Source: Multifurca ochricompacta (taxonomy: Eukaryota > Basidiomycota > Agaricomycetes > Russulales > Russulaceae). From it: a DNA stretch of 64,000 nucleotides. A model generated the notes under the pieces. The model saw nothing but the letters and a program-made list of their open reading frames with translations. It was not told the origin of the DNA and made no database searches. The stretch spans positions 868,001-932,000 of the forward strand of contig WTXG01000003.1 in NCBI GenBank assembly GCA_022496185.1, given 5' to 3'. Position numbers and translations under genes: made by a program. This document shows, one piece after another, positions 1 through 10,200 of this stretch (positions are counted from its first letter, which is position 1; the number at the start of each line of letters is the position of its first letter).

Positions 1-2963
1 TTCCAATGCCCTTAAAATCATCATAGTTCTAGGGAGAAAAACTATGCCCATCATCTATCGGAGGCTTCCTGGGCAGGTGCTCGCATCATCTTAGGACAGT
101 GGACTCCCTTCACCGAGAAGCTATATGATCTCTTGATCCTTACGTTCAGCGAGAATGGGACAATCACTGACATCAACGCACTGAGAGATAAATCTGGTCT
201 CTCGACAGACGAGTGGGAGCGTGTTCTTGAGTTTGCCAGCCAAGTAACCACTTATTGTTCAACTTCGGACTATGAGTAACGGTGCTCATTGTCAATGCGT
301 AGGCGCTGTCCAACCTTGCGAATTATAAAAGCTTCGGTTTTACTAAATTCATCCCACGTGTACCACAAGAGAAGCTCTCTGCGGTTATCGAGAATTCACC
401 TAACGCTGCAAATGCTATTCCGCTCTGGAATGAAGTATGAAATCATCCGGTAACTCCTCCCGCGGCACTTATTCTTATTTGAACCTCTATGCCACCTTTT
501 ACAGTTGAAAGAACACGTCTATGCTTTGGAGCCCGAGGCCAGTCTCTTCATTGGCAAGCGAAGTCTTGGCCAAGTCAGCAACTATTACCTTGGAGATTCC
601 ATCACGGACGACGAAGTTGTCGCGGTTCAGGCCGCTGCTGAGAAGATAGGGATAGATATACTCAATACTCGGTATGCGCCTACTGCCCCCCGACGCTGTG
701 ATCCATTCTACACAGGTCTTTTTTATACAGTGTCCGAAAAAACAGTCCGAAGGATTTCGTCATCCTGGTTGCTTCAGTAGACACCCGACCAGATGCGGTG
801 CACGACTTTTCACTCAAAGGGGGCGATGCCAAACTAACCGTTAGGTATGGCGACTTTGCCGGGCCTTTGTCCCGTGTCGTGAAAGCCCTTACTGAGGTGC
901 GCTGACATTTAATGCGCCCCCGCACTCGTTGTTGTTACGAAGTACTATCTAGGCGAAGGACCACGCTGCCAACAAGCACCAGAGTGCCATGATTGAAGAT
1001 TACATCGCGTCGTGCGCCCCGGCTTGCTGTAATCTGGGACACTCTAAGCTCACCTTTTGTCCCGTTCAGATTCCGGAGCGGGTCCATCGAGAACACAAGC
1101 AGGGTTCCAGAAACTGGGTAAAGGACGTCGGCCCAGTCGTAGAAAGCTACATTGGGTTTATCGAGACCTATGTGGATCCGTACGGGGGTCGTGCGAATGG
1201 GAAGGTGAAGTAGTATTCGTGGTCTGTTGCTGACTCTTACTTATCCTTGGTCAGGCTTCACGGCCGTTGTGAATAAGGAACTCAGCGCGAAATACGAGAC
1301 ACTTGTGAACGATGCTCCAAAGCTTATAGAAGACCTACCTTGGGGAAAAGACTTTGAGGTCGACGTTTTCAAGAAACCGGACTTTACTGCTCTTGAAGTT
1401 CTGTCATTTGCCACTGGTGGTACGTCGTCCCTTCGTACCATGTTAATCAAACTCAGAACGAGGCAACCATTTTGAGGCATACCGGCCGGCATCAATGTAA
1501 GTACCGCTCTCTGTTTGAAGTTAGTAAGAATTGGAAGAGCGCCTCTAGATTCCGGTAAGCGGTTTGCCTTGGTGTCTCTCGGCACGCTTCGACAACTCTT
1601 CTCTCAGAACTACTACGAGATTCGGGAATCAGACGGTTTCAAGAACGTCTCACTTGCCAACATATTAGGCGCAAAGTCTCCTGGTACGAAAGCATGAATT
1701 GGCCTTGAGTTGGTCGTGATAAATTACTAGACGAATTTCCCTTCATCCATCCTGACGACGTCGCCCTCTACAAGAAATGGGAAACAAAATCTTTTGAGGT
1801 ACAGGTTGCGAACCACGAATTGCTAGGTCACGGCTCGGGAAAGCTATTCAAGGAAGAAGCCGATGGCAAGAAAAATTTCGACCCAGAGAAGGTATGGCCA
1901 CCAGTCCAGCTCCCATCCAGCCTTACTAACCCTTCGGGAAGGTGATCAACCCCCTTACTGGCGAACCGGTGTGAGTCGTTCATCATTTTATAAGCTTCCA
2001 ACTCTGAATCAGGAATGGAGTTCATCTTGGTACAAACCAGGACAAACCCCGGGTTCCGTACTCGGAGAGGTGTCTTCTTCTATGGAGGAATGCCGAGCGG
2101 AGACGGTCTCGCTCTTCCGTGAGCAGCTTTCGCAGTCGCAATTTCACCACGTTTCAACGCTGCCGTCCCACAGTTATCAGTAACACTGACATTCTCAGAG
2201 TGTTCGAGGTAAATAGTTTTCAGTTCTATTTGAGATCCATCACTGCGACATTTTTCATGGATCACGACAGATCACGGATAAGAAGGACGTGGACGACATA
2301 CAGTACATCACTTTCCTTTCAATGGCCCGCGCCGGCCTACGGGGACTAGAGTTCTACGATCCTATGACAGGAAAGCATGGACAAGCACACATGCAAGCCC
2401 GGTCCGTCACTCTTACATTTATCGAAGGCTTCCTAACGTGCAATGTCCTTTCTTTTTTCGCTCTTGTTGCAGCCTTGGCATCACTCAACATCTCATCAAT
2501 GGCGGAATTGCTAGGCTTGAGGAGGTTCGCGGCGCTAATGGTATCCTGGAGGACTTGTACATCCGAGTATGTGATAGCCATTGGAGTAGAAGGAACCACT
2601 CATATGTCCATCAGGTTGACCGTGAGAAAGTGCTTTTGCATGGTAAAGAGGTTGTCGGCAAGCTCCTTGTCGACCTGCAGGTACGGAAGAGCACCGCAGA
2701 TGGAGCTGGTGCTCGCCAATTCTACACGCGATTGACTACCCCATTACCTGGTTGGAACAACAATATCCGTGACATCGTCTTAAAGAAGAAAACTGTGAGT
2801 GAACTTATAATTGCGTTATTATCTTTTAAATGTTGCTTCCGAATAGCCCCGGAAGCTCTTTGTCCAACCGAACACCTTTTTACAAAACGGTGAAGTTGTC
2901 CTCAAAGATTACCCTCTTACCCCTGCGGGTGTTATTCAGAGTTTCATCGAACGCAAAGTATAG
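1..2963 (+). CDS. DPP3: Dipeptidyl peptidase III (M49 zinc peptidase), 5' partial
   Basis: Cytosolic zinc exopeptidase that releases dipeptides from the N-termini of short peptides. The spliced exons spell the M49 signature HELLGH at 1814-1831, which carries two zinc ligands and the catalytic Glu. EECRAE at 2085-2102 supplies the third zinc ligand. Other family stretches are [10 protein letters not shown] near 90, MIEDYIAS near 990, [14 protein letters not shown] near 1140, [11 protein letters not shown] near 1640 and SWYKPGQ near 2030. About a dozen short introns split the gene. It ends in FIERKV and tag at 2961-2963. The reading is already open at base 1, so the start lies outside the window. 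Two sites (about 1089-1093 and 1191-1196) need one extra base to keep the conserved frame (SIE-HKQGSR and GGRA-EWEGF), probably sequence errors. It runs tail to tail with the PTC7 gene, 184 bp away. The family call is firm; exon edges are approximate. Confidence 0.95.
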
Positions 2964-3147
2964 TTTCTATAACAAGTGATTCGTGGGTTGATTGTAGTCT
3001 TCTATGATGTACGCTACTGGGATGAATAAATGGAAGTCCAGCGACTTCTGAGGGTATGTATTATATCGCAGTGTTAAGTGGAAGGCAGGCCAGTATCAGC
3101 CAGTAGATCCCGGACCCCCTCAGGGCCCGTACAAGTAAAGGTTTATA

Positions 3148-4722
3148 TCATTTCGCGCACGAGGGCAACGACGAGCGTAACGCTAAGATAATTGTCAGGA
3201 GGTCATCTGGGGACATATTTGGAAACGCACTCGTCGAGTTTCTTCAGTTAATAGAAGTCGGGTGTCAGCAGTCCGCGATAATCAATAAGTCGTCGGAGGG
3301 AATACGAGACTTGGATTCGGACTTACACCGCCAGTGAAAAGCTTTCCACTCATGGATGCCGCCTCTGGAAAGACGCGAGATCAGACCGGTTACCATAAGG
3401 TGGTCATATTTGGGACTTACTCTCGAATGGGCTGGTTCGCTTCTCGTTGTACATGCATGCACGAGCGTATTCAATAATGCGGTCAGTGATTAGTTTTACC
3501 TGTGCATCCTCGGACCCGCCAGATCGAAAGACGAGACTACAGATGGAGGTAATTTCATGATTGAAGACATTGTCCGACAACCCATCAGTCTAAAAGAAAA
3601 CGTCAACCGCGTGGAAGAGAGAAGTGCTAAAATTTACTCACATAAGCAATGACTAAGTCACCGTCTCGAAGTTTTGTTTCATACACGTCGGCGTCCTCTG
3701 GCGAATCCGTAACCTCACCGGATAGTTTCCCGATGACACTTGGGATCTTAGCGAGCTGCCTAGTGCGAATAGATCTGTCGATCAGAATCATACAGGTTAA
3801 GGTTGGACTCACCTGGGACAATTGAAGAAATGAGTTTGGGCTCTTTGTCTATGAAACACGGTAGAGGAGCGAATAATCATAAAACCACTGTCGCCCAAAC
3901 TTGCGTAGGAAAGTACATCGTCAGCGTTGATAAAGCAAGCAGATGACTCGGGGGGCATACTTTGCGGCGCGTAAAAGACCGGAGGATGCGTTGAGGTTGA
4001 TGAGACAAGCGGTACTGGAACCTTTTATGAAACAGAGGATGAGCAGGTTCTAAACTATCAAGTCACGAAGTCCTTTGCGCACCTGCTATAACACCTCGTT
4101 CTCTCAAAGTAGCTTGATATGCCAATTTAAGGCACTCTCGAGGGTGTAACTCCCATCCTTCTACAGCTTCTCGATCCTCATAATCTTGTGTAGTATCAAC
4201 CTCTGGTTCGCCTGGCCACCCAATTTTGGCATATCGATGTGAATGGTACATCAAAGCTTGTGAAAACAAGGAGGGGTCAACGCCGCTTGAAGCCCATCCC
4301 CCGACCCCGTCAGCTACTCCAAAGGAAATGCCCTGATGAGTGATAGCGCGTGAACATAATTCAACAAGGCAAACCACTGAGCTCACCTACCGACTGGTTT
4401 CGCATCTACATAGAGGGAGATTGAGGAGCTCTGAGGACAAGCCTATAGGTGGACGCACCTCTTGAACATAAAAGAAGTCTTCCCCTGGGGTGTCACTGAA
4501 GCCACGTCTGGGCCAAGTGAGCGAAAGGTCTCTCCATACACCAATGGTACCATCAGCTGGAAATGGCGCGTTTCGCCTTTTAGCACCATGTTCTGGTGGT
4601 GCGGATAGCCAGTTTGCACAGACGTGAAACCTGTATGGTCGTGGCATTGTCGACATGGCGCGTCGGCAGATGCGCAGAACGCGCGAGGGAAATTTCCCGG
4701 TTGTCCGTGATTCAAAGAACAT
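3148..4722 (-). CDS. PTC7: PP2C-family phosphatase, PTC7 type
   Basis: Metal-dependent Ser/Thr phosphatase of the PTC7/PPTC7 branch. In yeast this enzyme is mitochondrial and acts on coenzyme Q synthesis and other matrix proteins; that role is inferred here from family. Start ATG at 4720-4722. The basic, Arg-rich N-terminus (MFFESRTTGKFPSRVLRICRR) looks like a mitochondrial presequence. Splicing an intron at about 4408-4457 and a second ending near 4340 gives GEDFFYVQEMRNQSG followed by ISFGVADGVGGW (about 4285-4325), the metal-binding Asp motif. Further exons give LGDSGF (about 3877-3900) and TDGLSDN (about 3569-3591), both diagnostic. The C-terminal exons near 3350 and 3150-3210 read SPFEK then DDLLTIIL, as in the family's last metal motif. 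Exon edges near the 3' end are tentative. Confidence 0.9.
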
Positions 4723-4916
4723 AGAACGAGTTCCCGAGAGATGTCAACGAATATGTTTCCCTTTTCGTTGATTTTAGGTAGTTTACGATGGATAACGGTG
4801 AACAGGTTAGGAAGGACAGTTCGGGGGCAACTTGAACACAACCCGGTCCGCTATTCAGTGGCACTCGTGATCAATACTGGGTACTGGGTACACAGGGTCA
4901 TGTTATCGAGGCACAC

Positions 4917-7009
4917 TCAAAGAGGACCAGTCAAACTTCTCATTCTCATCTCATTCTCATATTTCTGCCTTTTTCTTCCGACTGTTGAGGCTTCGGCTCT
5001 GGACCTTTTTTTAGCTGCAGGATCGGCTTGGGCTCGCTCAGAATTTCCAGCAGCTGCCACCATTATGTCCCCCTTCTGGTCGTGAGAGTCGTCGATCGGA
5101 GAAATTGATTTGCGATTCCGGCTCGTGTCGTGGCCTGATCGAGGGCCGTATTGGGCGAGCCGAGGGTTCTGTCCTCCGTGTCCTCCGTTATTCGCTGCTG
5201 ACCTAACGGGACCAGGAGGTATAGGCACGGGGAGGCTGGAGATTGGCTTCAGAGATCCTAAAGACTTGGGAGGGGCAACCATGACGCTCTTAGGAGCTGC
5301 ACTGGTATGTAACGAAGGAGCTGGAGTCATTTCATTAGCCTTATGCACATGTACCGATAATCCTCCAAGGGATGAGGAAAAGGGGTTCCTTTTTGTAAAA
5401 AGTCTAGCTGACGCCTTCAAATTATCACGGGAGTTGTCAATCTCCGTCTGCACAGGGCGATGCCGCTCTACCAGCATGTCTTGCATCTTTTTTACACCTC
5501 TCGTGATTTTCTCATCTGTTCGTTTAACCGTGAACAGTCCTTCAAAGCCTCGCGATTTTGGCGCAACCTTCAACACGACGGGGGAAAGCTGCGCCTGACT
5601 CCATGGTGGCGGTTCTCGATAGAGCATCAGTAACTCTTGACCCCACTGTAGCATGTGTTCCGGGGGGTATGTCCTCGACGAACCAGTGCTTGTTGATCTC
5701 CGCAAGTAGTACATGCTAGCTTTGTATTGGGCAGTAGGGGCATTAGATTCGGCCGCAAGAGCAGAGTTCATTGTGCGTAGGACCGGTGTCTCTGTATCTG
5801 CTACTGCTGATGATGAACTCTGACTTGCTTCATCCGCTAGGCACGGACCGGGTGGCCTCGAGAAACTGACCGGCCACTCGAGTGGAAGAGAAGCGGGGTT
5901 GGAGGCACGGCTGGCCTTGTGATGTGCTGGCATTCCCGTCTTTGGATTGGCTGGCAGGACGCAGCTTAGGCCCCCTGGCGGGTTTTCAAAACCTCGACCG
6001 TGCTCGCGAGTCGCGTGTGTCAAATGGTCGATATGCAAGAAATTAGAGTTGCTGGAAGGAAGGAGATCTACGGAGGATGACAGCAGCAACAGCGCTTTCA
6101 GTGGACTCGTGGGATGGAATAGCCGCTTTTCCATTGCTGGAGTGAAAGATGGGGGGATAACTTTGCGGTCCCAGGTGCACCCCGTGCCACGGAGATCTGA
6201 ATGAAAGACTTCTCAGGGCCAAAATTTAACGGCATGCATGTATGAGCCTTACCCACTGCAGCAAGAAGCATGAACCTCTCTAATATTGATAGATGGAATT
6301 GGTGACCCGTTTACAATTACGGAGACTCAAGATACGTAGCTGCCAGGGGCCACGCCTTTTATTTGCAATATCAATACCATCTTCACCCCACCTCAAGGTC
6401 CCAGAGAGCCGTCGTATTCCTTGGCAGAGAGAGCAGAACAACTAACATCAAGGGCACAAAGAGTACGAAGAGTCGACAAATGAATTATTGTGTTGTCATC
6501 AAGATGATAGCATCCTGGGAGTTCTAACACGGTGAGGAGAGAGAAGTGTTCAGTCGCTGGGATGCGTTGCAGTGAATCGATGTACTTGTCAGACAGCGCT
6601 GTACGGTACGTTCGAAGATTATTCGGAAGGTCTGTATATACCTGAACGACGACAGCCCACAAGCGGGGATCCACTTTACTCAGGTCGAAGTGGCCTTGTC
6701 GATTGATATACGGGATGAGAGCTCGAAGTATATCTGGGTCGTTAGGCGACGCCGGGGAGCGGTATGGGCGTGGTGGGCCATAACGATGAATCTGTTCTGT
6801 AGCTTCAACGAGGCGCTTGATGCAAAAGTAAGAGAGTGGAGGAACGTGATGAAGAGGTTCAGGGGAATAATTCCCTGACAGTCCTAAATCATAGTAAGGA
6901 CCGGTTGGAAGTAAGTATTAGGAGGGTTAATTGAGTTAAATATGGTGAGACCTGCATCATCAGTAGACAATGTACGTTCGCTGTGCCAGAGTATGATACG
7001 TTTGGCCAT
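4917..7009 (-). CDS. Leucine-rich-repeat protein with long disordered C-terminal region
   Basis: Uncharacterised. I join what looks like two ORFs into one gene. Exon 1 starts at ATG 7007-7009 (MAKRIILWHSERTLSTDDA). A 70 bp intron leads to GLSGNYSPEPLHHV. The following 150 codons carry LRR-like segments (LTVLELPGCYHLDD, LRTLCALDVSCSALSA, LRILSLRNCKRVTNS). An intron at about 6203-6255 joins this to DLRGTGCTWDRKVIPP and the 405-codon ORF below 6134. That tail is rich in Ser, Pro, Lys and Arg and ends in a basic nuclear-type stretch (KKRSRAEASTVGRKRQKYE). Two sites (about 6417-6422 and 6281-6287) need one extra base to join the LRR frames. The 405-codon ORF alone is the safest part. It could be an F-box-like or chromatin-associated protein, but no F-box is visible. 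Confidence 0.6.
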
Positions 7010-7293
7010 GACCCGCGTTACTCCGCGACTCCGCGACTCCGCGTCACCGTGTCAACCGCGTTCGGTTTTCGTTGTGTCGATGACACGTGACTGGTGGAGT
7101 CGTCGAAAGGTCAAGGTCAAGGTCACCGATTTTTGTCTCTTTGTCTTCTTCACTCTGCAATTCTCTCTCTTCAAGCACACAGCAAACCGCTCTCTCCGTC
7201 GTCCGTTGTCGACGTTTCACTCTTTTTTTATTCTTCACGCCGTCCTCTTCTATACCATTCTCATATTTTATTTGCTGATCTTCTCACTATACC
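7010..7293. promoter_or_regulatory. Divergent upstream region, LRR gene and FKS1
   Basis: These 284 bp lie between the ATG of the LRR gene (minus) and that of the glucan synthase (plus), so they must hold both promoters. They contain three copies of the 8-mer ctccgcga at 7021-7044, starting 12 bp from the LRR ATG. Three copies of aaggtc lie at 7107-7125. A pyrimidine-rich run follows towards FKS1. No clear TATA box. Confidence 0.6.
7021..7045. repeat. 8-bp tandem repeat (CTCCGCGA), 3 copies
   Basis: Three perfect head-to-tail copies of ctccgcga, immediately upstream of the ATG of the minus-strand LRR gene. It is GC-rich in an otherwise AT-richer spacer. Confidence 0.9.
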
Positions 7294-10200
7294 ATGGCTG
7301 CGCGTCCTGGTTACGAACAGCCCGATCCTAGAAATCCTTTTGCTAATCCCCCACAGCCGCAACAATATCCTCAACAGTATCAGCAACGTGGGCGTGATTA
7401 CGATGCCGAGTCGGACATCAGTGACCAGTATGGCTCGCGGAATGAAAGTACAGCGCATCTTACCGGGGGTTCTCCATATTACGACCACTCTGGCCAGTAC
7501 GACTCTTACAGTAAGTGCCACTCTCCATCCATTATATTCGTCATTTTTTCTCTCGACGCGATTCTGTCCCCGTCGTGATCTCGCATCGAGATACCTCTCC
7601 CTCTTTACCTCTCCGATAAACCTAATAAATTTTGAGGTCTTGTCCATGCCCCCGTCATCTTTCTTGATCATTTCAATGCAATACTCACATATGTGTCACA
7701 GATTCCGATGATGGCCATGCAAGGCGCTATGCTTCGTCTGTCAACTCTCATATAAGTGGCACCCTACAGCCAGGCCCAGCAGGTTATGCGGATCCCTATC
7801 CAGCTTGGTCTGCGGATAAACAAATACCTATATCCTACGAGGAGATTGAGGACATTTTCCTTGACCTCACGCAGAAGTTTGGCTTTCAGCGCGACTCTAT
7901 GCGCAACCAGGTTCGTTAGTGATAAGAATCACTTTGCTCGTTGTTGACGGTTCCGTACTAGTTCGACTTCCTCATGCATTTACTCGATTCTCGGGCTTCG
8001 CGGATGTCTCCAGGTCAAGCGCTTTTGACCCTACACGCGGACTACATTGGTGGCCAGCACGCTAATTACCGCAAGTGGTACTTCGCCGCCCAGCTGAACC
8101 TAGATGACGCTGTCGGTCAATCACAAAACCCGGGACTTCAGCGCCTGAAGAGTGTCCGTGGTGGCACTGCAAATCTGCGGGGGCGAAGTCGTTGGACAAT
8201 GCTCTCAACCGGTGGCGGAATGCGATGAACAATATGAGTCAATATGACCGCCTCCGACAGCTGGCCTATACCTGCTATGCTGGGGTGAAGCTGGCAATGT
8301 TCGCTTCGTACCAGAGTGCCTGTGCTTCATATTTAAATGTGCCGACGACTACTACCGAAGTCCTGAATGTCAGAACAGAACAGAACCTGTTCCAGAAGGG
8401 GTCTATCTGGAGACGGTTATCAACCTCTCTACCGATTCATGCGGGATCAAGGTTATGAGGCCGTGGATGGCAAGTTTGTGAGAAGGGAGAAGGACCACGA
8501 TCGGATTATTGGCTATGACGATGTCAATCAATTGTTCTGGTATCCTGAGGGCCTCGCGCGCATTGTACTACAGGACAACGTATGTTCATGATTCACATAC
8601 CATCCACCTACTAATTTATCTCCCCTAGACGCGTCTTGTTGACGTTCCTCCAGCGCAGCGCTTCATGAAATTCAGCCGCATCGAGTGGGAACGTGTTTTC
8701 TTCAAAACTTATTACGAAAAGCGATCTACAGCTCACCTTCTTGTCAATTTCAATCGTGTCTGGATTCTGCACGTTGCAGTATATTGGTTCTACACCGCAT
8801 TCAATTCACCTAGGGTATACGCGCCGCACGATAAACAATTCCCATCTGCACCTATGACCTGGTCCGCAACGGCTCTTGGCGGAGCCGTCTCGACAAGTAT
8901 CATGCTCCTAGCAACTCTGGCTGAGTTCTTCTATATCCCCACAACTTGGAACAATGCCTCTCATCTTACGACCCGCTTTGCCTTTCTGCTCGTCATCCTT
9001 GCAATCACCGCCGGCCCAACGGTTTACATTGCCAAAGTAGATGGTTTACCCACCAAATCACAGTTCCCTCTTTATCTTGGCGTTGCCCAATTCTGCGTAT
9101 CTGTTGTCGTCACCCTCGCGTTCGGTATCATACCTTCTGGTCGCATGTTTGGTGACCGTGTTGCGGGCAAGTCGCGGAAGTACATGGCCTCACAAACATT
9201 CACTGCTTCTTATCCCGACTTGCCACGAAGTGCGCGGCTGGCTTCAGTGTCTCTCTGGCTCCTGATCTTTTGTTGCAAGTTTACGGAGTCATACTTTTTC
9301 CTCTCGTCTTCATTCAGTAGTCCCATCGCTGTCATGGCGAGGACCACCGTGCAAGGTTGCAACGACAGACTACTTGGGAGTATCCTTTGCTCAAATCAGA
9401 TCAACTTCACACTCGCCATCATGTACGTTATGGATCTGGTGCTGTTTTTCCTAGACACATATCTGTGGTACATTATCTGGATCGTTGTCTTCTCCATCGG
9501 ACGTTCATTTGGCTTGGGTCTTTCGATCTGGACTCCCTGGAAAGACGTGTATACTCGCCTTCCGAAGCGCATCTATGCTAAGCTACTGGCAACGGCTGAA
9601 ATGGAAGTCAAGTACAAGCCAAAAGTGCTTGTCTCGCAAATATGGAACGCGATCATTATCTCCATGTATCGCGAGCACCTGCTGTCCATCGACAACGTCC
9701 AGCGGTTGCTGTACCATCAGACCGACGGTCCTGACGGTCGTCGTACCCTTCGTGCTCCGCCATTTTTTACCAACAATGACGGCAATGGTTTCAAAGGCAA
9801 CTTTTTCCCCGCTGGTGGAGAGGCCGAGAGGCGCATCTCGTTCTTCGCGTCTTCCCTTACGACTGCTATCCCGGAGCCACTTCCCGTTGATGCCATGCCC
9901 ACGTTTACTGTCCTGGTTCCACACTACTCGGAGAAGATTCTGTTGAGTTTGCGTGAGATCATCAGGGAAGAAGATCATAACACACGCGTTACGCAGCTCG
10001 AGTATCTCAAGCAGCTCCACCCCGTTGAATGGGACAATTTTGTCAAAGACACCAAAATTCTCGCGGAAGAGCATCCAGAGGACGACGAGAAAGGCATTAG
10101 CAAGTCGGATGATTTGCCATTCTACTGCATCGGCTTCAAGACAGCATCACCCGAATATACTCTCCGTACGCGAATCTGGGCGTCACTCAGGGCTCAGACA

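Noticed and set aside
9583..10074. A 163-codon antisense ORF inside FKS1
   Set aside because: It is a shadow of the sense coding sequence with no independent features.
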